The notes: generated from the letters alone by a model not told the origin. Positions 8,274 through 17,843 are shown, numbered from the stretch's first letter. The stretch is 64,000 nt of DNA from Methanomassiliicoccus sp. (GCA_016109435.1 JAEILR010000028.1:62001-126000), one strand, 5' to 3'. Translations and numbers: made by a program.

Positions 8274-8858
8274 ATGATCTGCCCTAAATGCAACATCTGG
8301 CTTCCGGACACCGCGAAGTTCTGTTCCCAGTGCGGGATGCCCCGGTCCGGGTTCCGCGCCGATGGGACCGGTATACCCATCCCGACCGCTGCTGAGGTTC
8401 GGCCGAGCGTTCCCTCCACGGCAGCGGCCCAGCCGAGCATTCCCTCCCTCTCCCCCCAGATCGCGCAGGCCTCTGGCCTTCGGCCGGGAGAGCGGGCGGT
8501 GCAGATGTGGAGGGCCGGACAGGTGGAGAGATCCACCGACCCTGAGGAGAGCGACTCCTCGGTTTCGGTCATCCTTCTTGCGACCGATCAGCGATTGATC
8601 GTCCTTCGGGAGAAGGGGCTGATGAACAAGACCTACAAGCCCCATGGGGCCTTCGAGTACCGCGAAGTGGCCTCATATGATCTGACGTCCATGCTCAGGA
8701 TCAAGGGATTGAGCATCTATACCCAGGGCAAGTGGATGAGATCGAGGACGGATTTCAATAACCTCTGCGAGGTCGACCCCGTGACCCTCAAGGCGGTCGC
8801 TCCTTTCCCCGTCGAGCAGACCAGGGCCTTGCTGGACGGCTTGATGGGAAGAAAGTGA
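8274..8858 (+). CDS. Zinc-ribbon plus PH-like domain protein
   Basis: The 194-residue protein starts with a zinc ribbon (CPKCN at 3-7 and CSQCG at 17-21), followed by a disordered Pro/Ser/Ala linker to about residue 65. The C-terminal 120 residues (SVILLATDQRLIVLREKG, YREVASYDL) resemble bacterial PH-like YdjM/SHOCT-type membrane-associated domains. Such proteins are often adaptors, but no specific role can be given. It faces the MscS gene convergently, with 9 nt between stops. Confidence 0.75.
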   Translation: MICPKCNIWLPDTAKFCSQCGMPRSGFRADGTGIPIPTAAEVRPSVPSTAAAQPSIPSLSPQIAQASGLRPGERAVQMWRAGQVERSTDPEESDSSVSVILLATDQRLIVLREKGLMNKTYKPHGAFEYREVASYDLTSMLRIKGLSIYTQGKWMRSRTDFNNLCEVDPVTLKAVAPFPVEQTRALLDGLMGRK

Positions 8859-8867
8859 TGGGCGCCC

Positions 8868-9743
8868 TCAGGGGTCCCTGAACTCGATGCCGTTCTCCTG
8901 GAACCGCTTCCTCAGGACCTCGAGGAACCCTGAGACGATGTCATCCCGGTTGTTGATCTCCCTGATCCACACCCGCACGTTCAGCCGGACCTTGTTCTCC
9001 CGGACGTCCAGAATGCTGATCTGGGGGTCCAGGGCCCTCATGTCCTGGGTGCCGCCGAAGAGCTGTCGGATGGCCGGCCGGTCGAAGATGCTCTTCACTA
9101 TCGTCCGCTCGCTCTCGTCCACGTACGGGAGGATGCGGGGGTCGCGGTCGGCCTCCTCCAGCACTATCTTCCTGATCACGTCCATGTCGCAGGAAGCGTC
9201 CAACCACAGCTCGATGGGTGTGGCCACGAAGCCCGCCTGCGTATAGTTGATGACCTTGCCGTTCATTATCTGGGAGTTGGGAACGATGACCAGCCTCCCA
9301 TTGACGTCCCGCATCACCGTGTTCATCAGGTTGATGTCCTTCACCCGGCACGGGCCGGTGAGGGGGAGCAGCCCGACCTCCACCCAATCCTCCAGCTGGA
9401 TGGGCCTCACGATGGCGATCAAGATGCCCGAAAGGAAGTTGCCGATGATCTGCTGGGAGGCGAAGGCGATGGCCACTCCCAGAATGCCCAGGGAGACCAG
9501 CAGCCCGGTGAAGTCCAGCCGGAGGACCTCGCCGAACCCGATGGTCAGGGCGATGGCCACGATGATGTAGAACACCGTCCTGGCCATGGTTTTGGAGAAC
9601 CGTCGCCCCATCCTCTCGTCCAGGCTCGCCCTTATGACCATGCTCAGCAGCTTGCCCAGCCCTACCGCTCCGATGAGCAAGGCTACGAATATGATGAGGT
9701 CCACTAAGTTGAAGCCCAGGAACGTCAGGTCGCTGAACGCCAT
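8868..9743 (-). CDS. Small-conductance mechanosensitive channel (MscS family)
   Basis: The 291-residue protein has three N-terminal membrane segments; the third is the pore-lining helix GVAIAFASQQIIGNFLSGI. The beta domain follows with the family signature VEVGLLPLTGPCRVKDINLMNT and VIVPNSQIMNGKVINY, then an alpha-beta C-terminal domain. MscS channels relieve turgor on osmotic downshift. The CBS-domain gene lies 3 nt upstream on the same strand, so the two are probably one operon and the CBS protein might be regulatory (inference). Confidence 0.94.
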   Translation of the reverse strand: MAFSDLTFLGFNLVDLIIFVALLIGAVGLGKLLSMVIRASLDERMGRRFSKTMARTVFYIIVAIALTIGFGEVLRLDFTGLLVSLGILGVAIAFASQQIIGNFLSGILIAIVRPIQLEDWVEVGLLPLTGPCRVKDINLMNTVMRDVNGRLVIVPNSQIMNGKVINYTQAGFVATPIELWLDASCDMDVIRKIVLEEADRDPRILPYVDESERTIVKSIFDRPAIRQLFGGTQDMRALDPQISILDVRENKVRLNVRVWIREINNRDDIVSGFLEVLRKRFQENGIEFRDP

Positions 9744-9746
9744 TCC

Positions 9747-10235
9747 CTATCCCTGCTCCTGCTCAACGGCTTTGAACAGTTCCTTGCCCTTGATGAACAA
9801 ATGAAGGCTTACCATCTCCCCTATGAGCTTCCCTTCCGCATCCACCACCGGGAGGTCGTTCACATGGTCATGGATCATGATATCCAGTGCCGCGGTCAGT
9901 TTGTCGTCCCGGGTGACCGATCGAGTAGGGGCCGTCAGGTCGGACACCTTTTCCTTGAACATGTCCCGGAGAAAACGCATGAACGACATGGCCCCCAGCT
10001 CCCTTACCCCGGTGCGGTATCCTATCAGCCGGAGGACGGTATCGGTGTTGACCATGCCGACGAGCGCCCCCTGACCGTCCACGACATATACCTTGCGAGA
10101 GACGGGGTTGTTCAGCATCCCCTCGATGACATCCCCTATGCTAGCGTCCCCGGTCACCACGGCGGGCCTCTTGACCATAATCTCGTAGACGTCGGAAACG
10201 AGGGCCTCACTGAACTTCTTCTCGCTGACTGCCAT
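9747..10235 (-). CDS. Tandem CBS-domain protein
   Basis: The 162-residue protein is a Bateman module of two CBS domains at about residues 15-75 (VVTGDASIGDVIEGML to VVDGQGALVGMVNTDTVL) and 95-155 (SVTRDDKLTAALDIMIHDHVNDLPVVDAEGKLIG). CBS pairs bind adenosyl ligands and regulate partner proteins. It lies 3 nt upstream of the MscS gene on the same strand, which suggests an adenylate-responsive partner for that channel (inference). Confidence 0.92.
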   Translation of the reverse strand: MAVSEKKFSEALVSDVYEIMVKRPAVVTGDASIGDVIEGMLNNPVSRKVYVVDGQGALVGMVNTDTVLRLIGYRTGVRELGAMSFMRFLRDMFKEKVSDLTAPTRSVTRDDKLTAALDIMIHDHVNDLPVVDAEGKLIGEMVSLHLFIKGKELFKAVEQEQG

Positions 10236-10307
10236 GAAGCGCCCATAGCCAGCGAATTACTTCAATTGACCGCTCGGCACATCGTTCGTGATAATGAGGC
10301 GGGTCGC

Positions 10308-10973
10308 TCATACCTTCTTCAACGGCCGCATCGTCGCCACGTCGATAAGGGTGGGCCAATCCACGATGGTCTCCACACATCCGTCCTTGGAGGTGATGAC
10401 GCCCATGGCCGGAAGGTCGAGACGATCGGTCATCTCCAGCCCTTCCTTCACCTCCATGATGCATCCCACACCGACGATACCCTGGGGACGGTACTTCTTG
10501 ACCAGCCGCTTGACGAAGGTTGAGCCGGGCACGATGAACACCTTGCACCCGTAACTTTCCAGCTCATCGATGGATTTGCCGATGTCGCACCGTTTGCACC
10601 GCTTGCAGACCAGCCCCTCGATCGTCAGGTTGGATGGGCAGTCCATCGAACGGAGGCATTGGGGGAGGAATATCATCCGGTCCTCCATGGGCAGACCGCT
10701 GAAGCGCTCACGGTTCAGCTGATTGTGCAGGCGGATGGAGAAGGCGATGATATCGTGGTCGTCTATCCTGCCGGCCCGCCACAGGATCTTGGCAAGGCCC
10801 TCCAGGATTATCAGGCCGGGCTTCAGCAGCCACGGCATGTAGAACCGCCCCCGCCTCATCGAGATGATGGCCACGATGATCATCACCGCCGCCAGGACCA
10901 GGATGGCCAGAAGGATGGCGAGGACCGCGTACCCCATGATGATGAACGACTGTTCAAGGGATGGAAGGACCAT
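10308..10973 (-). CDS. DUF116 family membrane protein
   Basis: The 221-residue product has one N-terminal membrane segment (ILVLAAVMIIVAIISM) and a soluble DUF116 domain with clustered cysteines LRSMDCPSNLT and LVCKRCKRCDIG, then VPGSTFVKRL and GCIMEVKEG. The cysteines look cluster- or metal-binding. DUF116 is common in methanogens and has no assigned activity. It is divergent from the secreted-protein gene at 11161. Confidence 0.85.
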   Translation of the reverse strand: MVLPSLEQSFIIMGYAVLAILLAILVLAAVMIIVAIISMRRGRFYMPWLLKPGLIILEGLAKILWRAGRIDDHDIIAFSIRLHNQLNRERFSGLPMEDRMIFLPQCLRSMDCPSNLTIEGLVCKRCKRCDIGKSIDELESYGCKVFIVPGSTFVKRLVKKYRPQGIVGVGCIMEVKEGLEMTDRLDLPAMGVITSKDGCVETIVDWPTLIDVATMRPLKKV

Positions 10974-11160
10974 CGTCCAAATTGTATGAGGTTCGACTAT
11001 AATTGCATGTCTGTCCCGAGAACCGTCATCACCCTATCCTCCCAAGACGCGGTCTGGAGGCCGTTACGCCCCGGGGACGGTGCCGTTCTCGATTTTTCAT
11101 TACCAATTTTTAATATGTCCCGCCTCGAATACACTACGTCAATCTTATGGGGATCGGGAA

Positions 11161-12120
11161 ATGAAACGGATGACAATGGCGGCTATAGCCGTAGCGGTAG
11201 TAGTATTGGCTGCGGGGACCTTCGTGGCCTTGAGCTTAACAAATGAACCTGGAAACAACGGTGGCAACAACGGCGGGGACAATAACAAGCCGTCCGATGT
11301 CGTCGACTCGGAGAACAAGACGCTGGCGGTATCCTTCCCGACCAGCATCTCCGCGGACGATAGGAAGATGGCATTGTCCCTGACCTACCCGGGCAAGGGA
11401 GAGGCCGGCTATGAATACAACTGGAGGGAGTACTACAAGTTCAGCATGGCGGCCTCCCCGGCCAGTGGATACAAGGGGAACGTGCTGGTCAAGCTGTTCG
11501 CCGAGAAGTCGGGAGAGATCGGCACCTCCAACCTGATGGCGAAGGATTACCAGGGCAACCAGGTCAACTGGAGCTTTGACACCAAGACAGGGGCGCAGGC
11601 CCGGTACAACGTCATCAGCGGGGACGTCGTGTCCTGGAAGACCAACGGGTCCGACACCCTCCGCACCTTCGACGTCGCCTTCAGCGGCACCGGTGACTAT
11701 TACCTGTTCGTCCAGGCCTTCGACCTGGAGACCGGTAAGGCGATATCCGACCCGGTCTCCGCCAGCCCGCTGAAGGTCCCGGTGACCGGCCACCTGACCA
11801 TCACCGCTCTCAATCGCGGGGAGTGGAACACCACCGAGAACGGCACCTACTACATCATCCTGATGAACGTCACCAATGACTGGAACATCCGCTATGATGT
11901 CAACGCTTCCTACCTGGTGCTGAACGACGGCTCCAGCGACATCGCGGCCAACAGCTCCATGGGGAGCTTCAAGTCCCAGAGCCTGGCGCCCCTGCAGTCC
12001 ACCCAGTTCCGGGTGTTCTTCGACTTCCCGGCCCCGGTCTCGAACCGTGACAGCTTCGTGCTCCAATATCGTGACGCGAAGAGCGGCGAGGTCATGGACA
12101 TCCCTCTGCCGACGAGCTGA
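11161..12120 (+). CDS. Secreted/membrane-anchored protein, paralog 1
   Basis: A signal-anchor (MAAIAVAVVVLAAGTFVAL) is followed by an Asn/Gly-rich linker and two beta-rich domains. The first spans about residues 60-210 (PGKGEAGYEYNWREYYKF to YLFVQAFDLETG). The second spans 210-318 (LNRGEWNTTENGTYY, NDWNIRYDVNASYLVLND, STQFRVFFDF), resembling the DUF4352 immunoglobulin-like group. The function is unknown. ATG 11161 is preferred because the signal peptide begins there and no coding look precedes it. The next gene is a clear paralog. A T7 tract (12140-12146) follows the stop and probably ends transcription. Confidence 0.85.
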   Translation: MKRMTMAAIAVAVVVLAAGTFVALSLTNEPGNNGGNNGGDNNKPSDVVDSENKTLAVSFPTSISADDRKMALSLTYPGKGEAGYEYNWREYYKFSMAASPASGYKGNVLVKLFAEKSGEIGTSNLMAKDYQGNQVNWSFDTKTGAQARYNVISGDVVSWKTNGSDTLRTFDVAFSGTGDYYLFVQAFDLETGKAISDPVSASPLKVPVTGHLTITALNRGEWNTTENGTYYIILMNVTNDWNIRYDVNASYLVLNDGSSDIAANSSMGSFKSQSLAPLQSTQFRVFFDFPAPVSNRDSFVLQYRDAKSGEVMDIPLPTS

Positions 12121-12351
12121 CCGCAAACCCCTTTCCCAGTTTTTTTCTCAGCACAGGGGCAGGTTCATATTCTGATTCTGAGCGGTCGCCGGCATCGGGC
12201 GGAAGGTTCACATGAGGTCTTGCCAGCCGGCGTCGGGCCAGTGACTGGACGGTTTCGATAAGGGTTTTCCAGAGATTGATTCCCATGTCCTCAATGTTTA
12301 TATCTCCGTTCAAAATTATTCTTCCAAATATAGATAATGGCTTGTGACCTC

Positions 12352-13389
12352 ATGGACAAGAAGATGATCGCAGCGATCGCCGTCGTCATCGTTCTCATTG
12401 GAGCTGGAGCCGTGGTGGCCCTCAGCCTGAACACTCCCGCCGCCAATAACGGGAACGACAATGACAATGACAACGATAACGACAACGACAACATTCCTGA
12501 TAACACTGACAATAACAACACAGACCCGAACAACACCACTGACCCTGCCAGGACCGTGGACCTGGGCAATATGGGCCTGAACATCACCTTCCCGGTCAGC
12601 CTCGGGTCCAACAGTGCGGCCTTGGACCTTGCGGTCTCCTACCCCGGCAAGGGACAGGCCGGGTACACCTATGAGCGCACCGGCGTGTACAAGTTCAACC
12701 TGACCAGCACGCCGCTGGCGAACTACGAGGGCGATGTGGCGATCAGGGTCTTCGCCGAACTGGCCGACCCCCACAACGAGATCGACACCCGGAACCTGGC
12801 CATCACCAATGCCACTGGAAGGGTCATCGAGTGGACCTCCGACACCAAGGTCGGGGAGCACACCAACTACATCGTCATCAGCGGTGACCTGGGGGCCTTC
12901 AAGACCTCCGACGGCGCGGTCGACCAGCGGACCTTCGACGTCATGCTGAACTGGGTCGGCAACTTCACCATAACCTTCCAGGCGTTCGACCTGGAGACCG
13001 AGGAAGCGGTCTCCGCGCCCCTGGTGGTCACCCCGCTGTACGTGCCGGTGACCGGTGAGCTGTCGGTCGCGGCAATGAGCGGAGGGGAATGGAACATAAC
13101 CGATGACGGCACCTACTATGTCGTGGTGATCAATATCACCAACAACTGGAACATCCGCTACGACGTCTTCGCCGCCAGCCTGGTGCTGAACAACGGTACC
13201 GATGACATCGCGGCCAACACCACCAAGACGACCTTCCAGAGCCAGAGCCTGGCACCCCTGGGCGGAACCACACAGTTCCGGGTGTTCTTCGACTTCTCGG
13301 CCGTTGAACCTCGTGATGACTTCACCCTCCAGTACCGCGACTCGTTGAGCGGTGAAGTGATCGATGTGCATCTGCCCATCCCTACCTGA
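12352..13389 (+). CDS. Secreted/membrane-anchored protein, paralog 2, with Asn/Asp linker
   Basis: This protein has the same architecture as its upstream neighbour: signal-anchor (MIAAIAVVIVLIGAGAVVAL), low-complexity linker, then the same two beta domains (YPGKGQAGYTYERTGVYKF, FQAFDLETEEAV, GGEWNITDDGTYYVVVINI, NNWNIRYDVFAASLVLNN, TQFRVFFDF). The linker is a run of alternating Asn and Asp (12462-12500). It should be flexible, acidic and possibly cation-binding. ATG 12352 (MDKKM) is taken as the start; ATG 12337 adds five residues. A promoter-like GTTTATATCTCC lies at about 12295. Confidence 0.85.
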   Translation: MDKKMIAAIAVVIVLIGAGAVVALSLNTPAANNGNDNDNDNDNDNDNIPDNTDNNNTDPNNTTDPARTVDLGNMGLNITFPVSLGSNSAALDLAVSYPGKGQAGYTYERTGVYKFNLTSTPLANYEGDVAIRVFAELADPHNEIDTRNLAITNATGRVIEWTSDTKVGEHTNYIVISGDLGAFKTSDGAVDQRTFDVMLNWVGNFTITFQAFDLETEEAVSAPLVVTPLYVPVTGELSVAAMSGGEWNITDDGTYYVVVINITNNWNIRYDVFAASLVLNNGTDDIAANTTKTTFQSQSLAPLGGTTQFRVFFDFSAVEPRDDFTLQYRDSLSGEVIDVHLPIPT

Positions 13390-13472
13390 AACCCCTTCAA
13401 ACCCTCTCTTTTTCCTCATCCTCGTTCCATCCGGGACCGTCTTTATCTCGCAGGAAAGCATCCTCTTCCCTG

Positions 13473-14297
13473 ATGGTCGCTCAGTCGTTGTCCACCACCG
13501 TCACCCTGAACAACGGGGTCAGGATGCCGATCCTGGGGCTGGGGGTGTTCAAGGTGCCCGACGAGGAGACCTACCGTGTCGTCACCGAAGCCCTGGAGAT
13601 AGGTTATCGGCACATCGATACCGCGGCGTACTACCAGAACGAAAGAGGGGTGGGGCGGGCGGTCGGGGACAGCGGGCTGCGGCGCGAGGACATCTTCGTG
13701 ACCACCAAGGTGTGGTACAACGAACATGGCCGGAAGGAGACCCTGGCCGCCTTCGACCGCAGCCTGGAAGCGCTCGGCCTGGACTACGTGGACCTGTACC
13801 TGGTCCACTGGCCCCGGGAGGGCAGGATGGAGGCGTGGAAGGCCATGGAAAGGATCCTCGACGAGGGAAGGGCCCGGGCCATCGGGGTCAGCAACTACCT
13901 GGTCCGCCATCTCGATGACACCATCGCCCGCTCCCCGGTCGTCCCGGCGGTGGACCAGGTGGAGTTCTCCCCCTTCCTCTACCAGAAGGAGCTGCTGTCC
14001 TACTGCCGTTCCCGCGGCATCGTCCTGGAGGCCTACAGCCCCCTGGCCAGGGGGCGGAGGTTCGATGACCCTAGGCTCGTGAAGCTGGCCTCCAAGTACG
14101 GCCGGACGCCCGCCCAGATGATGCTCCGCTGGGTGCTGCAGAAGGGCATGGTGGCGATACCCAAGAGCGCGCACCCGGAGCGCATGCGGGAGAACGCCTC
14201 GGTCTTCGACTTCGAGATCTCGGCCGAGGACGAGGCAACGATGGACCGGTTCGACGAGGGCTACCACACCACGTGGGACCCGGAGAGCATACCGTGA
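13473..14297 (+). CDS. Aldo/keto reductase
   Basis: The 274-residue enzyme has the AKR tetrad: Asp49 and Tyr54 in GYRHIDTAAYYQNERGVG, Lys79 in VTTKVWYN and His112 in LYLVHWPREG. The NADPH-binding C-terminal signature VAIPKSAHPERMRENASVFDF is also present. It would reduce aldehydes or ketones with NAD(P)H in the cytosol; the substrate is not inferable. The next gene starts a few bases after the stop with a GAGGTG site, so they are likely co-transcribed. Confidence 0.94.
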   Translation: MVAQSLSTTVTLNNGVRMPILGLGVFKVPDEETYRVVTEALEIGYRHIDTAAYYQNERGVGRAVGDSGLRREDIFVTTKVWYNEHGRKETLAAFDRSLEALGLDYVDLYLVHWPREGRMEAWKAMERILDEGRARAIGVSNYLVRHLDDTIARSPVVPAVDQVEFSPFLYQKELLSYCRSRGIVLEAYSPLARGRRFDDPRLVKLASKYGRTPAQMMLRWVLQKGMVAIPKSAHPERMRENASVFDFEISAEDEATMDRFDEGYHTTWDPESIP

Positions 14298-14307
14298 GGT
14301 GATGGAC

Positions 14308-15147
14308 ATGGAAGGCGTCGGTGAGAGGTTGGCAAGGAAGTGCGAGCAGCTGGACATCCCCCTGCTGGGCATCGCCCCGGCGGAACGGTGGGAGAGCCTT
14401 CCCTTCCACCCTTGGGTGCCCCCGGAGTTCCGTCCCCGGGGCATATATCCGGAGGCGAGGTCGGTGGTGGTCATCGGCCTGCCGGTGGAACTGCCGGTGC
14501 TGGAGACGACCCCTTCCATCTATTATCACGAGCTGTACAACACCGTCAATCGCCTTCTGGACGATTCCGCCTACCGCATCGCCACCATGCTCAGCGAGTT
14601 GGGATGGCCGTCCATATTCGTCCCCCGGGACGGATACGGCAGCCTCGATGTGCTGAAGGACCGCCCGACGGCGTTCTTCTCCCACCGCCACGCCGCCTAC
14701 CTCGCCGGGCTGGGCACCTTCGGGGTCAACAACATGCTGCTCACCCCCCGCTACGGGCCCAGGGTGAGGTTCACCTCCATCCTCACCACCGCCCAGCTTC
14801 CCTACGACCAGATCATGGAAGGCGATGTGTGCGTGCGCTGCATGCGGTGCGTGCGCTCCTGCCCCGCCCGGGCCCTGGAGGAGGGCAGCTACCCCGAGAC
14901 CCTCACCAAGAAGGATAGATGCACCACGTACAACCTGAACCTGGCGGAGGATCACATTTCACCGTGCGGCGTCTGCATCAAGGTCTGCCCGGTGGGGGAG
15001 GACCGGGAGCAATACGGCAGGAAGGACGCCAGGATGTATGACGACCCCGAGAGGTTCGCGGAACATCACCGCGCCTGGGAGCACGTGCGCGCCTACAGCG
15101 GAAGGCCGGGAAAGAATTATGACCGGGGCAGCGATGAGGTAGCATGA
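14308..15147 (+). CDS. Double-cluster Fe-S protein related to epoxyqueuosine reductase (QueG-like)
   Basis: The product of about 280 residues has a C-terminal ferredoxin-like pair CVRCMRCVRSCPARAL and CGVCIKVCPVGEDR, about 45 residues apart. The N-terminal half has YPEARSVVVIGLPVELP and AAYLAGLGTFGVNNMLLTPRYGP, as in the QueG/reductive-dehalogenase-like cobalamin-fold group. A role in tRNA queuosine is not implied, since archaea make archaeosine instead; a generic corrinoid or Fe-S reductase is more likely. GAGGTG at 14296-14301 favours ATG 14308 over ATG 14302. It overlaps the next gene in an ATGA. Confidence 0.8.
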   Translation: MEGVGERLARKCEQLDIPLLGIAPAERWESLPFHPWVPPEFRPRGIYPEARSVVVIGLPVELPVLETTPSIYYHELYNTVNRLLDDSAYRIATMLSELGWPSIFVPRDGYGSLDVLKDRPTAFFSHRHAAYLAGLGTFGVNNMLLTPRYGPRVRFTSILTTAQLPYDQIMEGDVCVRCMRCVRSCPARALEEGSYPETLTKKDRCTTYNLNLAEDHISPCGVCIKVCPVGEDREQYGRKDARMYDDPERFAEHHRAWEHVRAYSGRPGKNYDRGSDEVA

Positions 15148-15542
15148 AGCAGGAGGTAAAGGCGTTCCTGGACATGGTGGGCGGCAGACGGGTCGCCATC
15201 GTCCAGAAGCAGGACCCCGAGGTCAAGGCCAACCATGTCGTGGACGATCAGTCGCCACGCGCGGTGGTCAAGGTGGAGAAGAACGGGAAGGTGGTCGCCT
15301 TCGAGTTCGTGGAAACGGTCCAGACCGCGGCCGTGCACGCCAACCTGGAGGACTACGTGTTCGCGGCCAACGAGTTCGGGACGGTGTCCGTGGCGCTTCC
15401 GGCCAGCGATTATGCGCCAGGGATCGCCGTCAACATCCTCACCGACCTGAAGGGACGGATCAGGAAGAGCGGGGCCACCGGGGAGTTCCTGTTCACCGGC
15501 TACCTGTACGACGACATGGGTGGCTTCAGGAAGCTGCTGTGA
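15144..15542 (+). CDS. Conserved-looking hypothetical protein, 132 residues
   Basis: A soluble alpha/beta protein with no cysteines and no membrane segment. It begins MKQEVKAFLDMVGGRRVAIV and ends GEFLFTGYLYDDMGGFRKLL. The codon use is like that of its neighbours. The start overlaps the Fe-S gene in ATGA, so it is translationally coupled to it and may act with it. I do not recognise a family. Confidence 0.7.
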   Translation: MKQEVKAFLDMVGGRRVAIVQKQDPEVKANHVVDDQSPRAVVKVEKNGKVVAFEFVETVQTAAVHANLEDYVFAANEFGTVSVALPASDYAPGIAVNILTDLKGRIRKSGATGEFLFTGYLYDDMGGFRKLL

Positions 15543-15549
15543 TCGGTGG

Positions 15550-16548
15550 ATGGACATGGAGACGGATGACGGGGCATGGTGGCGATGCGCCTACTTCGCC
15601 TACCTGGACAGCGGCCTTCCCCTGGACCATCAGGACGAGGATGAAGCGACCGGCAGGGCGATCGCCTCCCTTCAGGACACCGTGTCCGGCTTCCTGGACG
15701 GCGCGCTGAACTTCGGCACCCTGAAGTACCGCATGGACGTGGCGTCGGCGGAGAGCCAGTACACCTTCCCGGCGAGGACGGTGTCCTCGACCCTCAGCGA
15801 CATCGCGCTGGGCGTCCCCCTTGACGATCTGGAACCGGCACTGCGCCGGGCCGCGGTCCTTCCGGACGGCCCGGGGATGGCCAAGGGCGCCCTGATGGAC
15901 CTCGAGGAGGTCCTGGAGAGAGCGGTGGCGAGGGGCACGCTGGAACGCTCCCTGGCCCGTCCGGAGCGGTGGGCCGAGCTTCTGGCCTGCCTGTGGCACA
16001 TACAGGACCCGGGGTGGTGGCCGCTGGTAAGCGATCAGGCCATCGATTACCTCCGTTCCCGCGGGGATATCTCCCGTTCCGAGCCGGCCCAGGATTATGC
16101 CGAGTACGTCATCGCCGCCCGACGGCTGGCCGAGATCCTCGGGGCGGACCTCGCCGCGCTGGACCACCTGCTCTCTTCCCTGGGCAGGGACGAGATCGCC
16201 GTGCCCGGGACCGATGCCTGCTTCCAGGACAGCATGGCGCGGGCCGAGGGGTTCGCCGCGGAGGGCGACACCGACCGGGCCCTGGAAAGCTACGAGAGGG
16301 CGCTGGCGCTGAGGCCCCAGACCCCCGCCGCGCTCCGCCGGAAGGCCGAGCTGTACGCGGAGAAGGGTTTGAACATGGCGGCCATCGGGGAACTGGAGGT
16401 CCTGGTGGGGATGGAGCCGGGAGACCTTGAGGCCCACCGCACGCTGGTATCCCTCTACCGCTCCCAGAACATGGTCAGGGAGCACAACGTCGAGGTGCGC
16501 AGATGGAAGACGCTGAAGGAGGCTCGGCTTTCCCCTCCAGGGAACTGA
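15550..16548 (+). CDS. TPR-containing protein of unknown function
   Basis: The product of about 332 residues has a non-repetitive N-terminal two-thirds (MDMETDDGAWWRCAYFAYLD onwards). The C-terminus holds two to three tetratricopeptide repeats at roughly 225-325 (AEGDTDRALESYERALALRP, AELYAEKGLNMAAIGELEVL, DLEAHRTLVSLYRSQNMV). TPRs act as protein-binding scaffolds. It follows the 132-residue gene by 7 nt, so the two probably form one transcript. The start is ATG 15550 or 15556; an upstream in-frame start at 15520 would overlap the previous gene. Confidence 0.75.
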   Translation: MDMETDDGAWWRCAYFAYLDSGLPLDHQDEDEATGRAIASLQDTVSGFLDGALNFGTLKYRMDVASAESQYTFPARTVSSTLSDIALGVPLDDLEPALRRAAVLPDGPGMAKGALMDLEEVLERAVARGTLERSLARPERWAELLACLWHIQDPGWWPLVSDQAIDYLRSRGDISRSEPAQDYAEYVIAARRLAEILGADLAALDHLLSSLGRDEIAVPGTDACFQDSMARAEGFAAEGDTDRALESYERALALRPQTPAALRRKAELYAEKGLNMAAIGELEVLVGMEPGDLEAHRTLVSLYRSQNMVREHNVEVRRWKTLKEARLSPPGN

Positions 16549-16634
16549 GGCGCGGCAGGAGCGGGTGTTTTTCTTCGGTAACGCCCCCGCAGGATTAATC
16601 TAGGCGTGGGGGATGGAGCGTCCTGGGAGACCGT

Positions 16635-17843
16635 ATGGAGAAGCGCGCTAGGAGGAGCATATTCGGGATGGTGCCCGGGAGGGTCAGGTGGCTCATCCTC
16701 CTGATGTCCTTCTCCTCCCTGGCCACCGGCTACTTCTGGGTGGCCACCTCCGCCTACCTCCCCCAGGTCGGCGTCCCCGCCGGTTCGGTGGGGCTCATCC
16801 TGGCGATCAACGGCGTCGCGTTCATGCTCTCCGCCATCCCCCTCGGCCTGCTGGCCGACCGCACCGGGCGGAAGAGGATCCTGCTGATAGGCCTCCTGTG
16901 GATGCCTCCCGCCCTGATGGTGTACGCCTTCACCACCAACATCGCGTTCCTGCTGGTCGCTTCGGCCATCGCCGGGGTGGCCGAGGGGGCCTTCCTGACC
17001 ACCTGGAACGCGCTCATCGCGGACATGACCACCGGGGAGGAGCGCAAGGAGGCCTTCGCCCTGTCGTTCATCGTCATGGCGGTCACCACCGGCATCGGGT
17101 ACGCCCTTCCCTTCGCCTTCCCCTCCATCGCCGGCCTGGGCGGATGGACGACGTTCCAGGTGCACGAGGCGTTCTTCATCATCATGGCGGCCACCTCCCT
17201 GATCACGCCCGTCACCCTCTCCCGCCTGCTGAGGGATTACAATGAAACGCCGGAGCCCGGGCTGTCGTTCAAGAAGGGGAAGAACCTCGGGCCGATGCTG
17301 AAGTTCTCCGCCTTCAATTCCCTCATCGGCCTGGGGGCGGGGTTCATCATCCCCCTCATTCCGCTGTGGCTGCTGCTGCGGTTCGGGGTGGCGGACACCT
17401 ACAGCGGCCCCCTGCTGGCCCTGGCCAGCCTGACCATGGGGTTCGCCTCCATCGCCAGCGCCGGGCTGGCCCGCCGGCACGGCACGGTCAAGGCCATCGT
17501 CATGTGCCAGGGATCGTCCACGGTGTTCATGCTGGCCCTGGCCTTCGTCCCCGGACCGGCCTCCGCCGGCCTGCTCTACGTCATCCGCTCCATGCTCATG
17601 AACATGGCCGCGCCTCTGACCGATTCCTTCCTCATGGGGATCATCTCCAAGGAGGAGAGGGGGCTGGCCAGCGCGATCAACTCCATAGTGTGGAGGCTTC
17701 CCCACAGCGTCACCACGGTGGCCGGGGGGGTGCTTCTGGGAATGGGCCTCTACGACGTCCCGTTCTTCCTGGCCACCGCGTTCTACGTCATCGCCATTGC
17801 CCTGTTCTACTTCACCTTCCGGGGAGTGGAGCCTAAGGATTGA
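16635..17843 (+). CDS. MFS transporter
   Basis: The 402-residue protein has 12 predicted membrane segments. Motif A is PLGLLADRTGRKRILLIGLL in the TM2-TM3 loop, and GIISKEERGLASAINS near TM10-11 is typical of drug-efflux-like MFS members. There is no long tail, unlike the MFS protein at 3896. The substrate is unknown. It appears monocistronic, with an A/T-containing gap of 86 bases upstream. Confidence 0.9.
   Translation: MEKRARRSIFGMVPGRVRWLILLMSFSSLATGYFWVATSAYLPQVGVPAGSVGLILAINGVAFMLSAIPLGLLADRTGRKRILLIGLLWMPPALMVYAFTTNIAFLLVASAIAGVAEGAFLTTWNALIADMTTGEERKEAFALSFIVMAVTTGIGYALPFAFPSIAGLGGWTTFQVHEAFFIIMAATSLITPVTLSRLLRDYNETPEPGLSFKKGKNLGPMLKFSAFNSLIGLGAGFIIPLIPLWLLLRFGVADTYSGPLLALASLTMGFASIASAGLARRHGTVKAIVMCQGSSTVFMLALAFVPGPASAGLLYVIRSMLMNMAAPLTDSFLMGIISKEERGLASAINSIVWRLPHSVTTVAGGVLLGMGLYDVPFFLATAFYVIAIALFYFTFRGVEPKD

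Noticed and set aside
12462-12500. CRISPR-like or satellite repeat
   Set aside because: The tract is in frame in a secreted protein and encodes an Asn/Asp linker; repeats are too short and there are no spacers.
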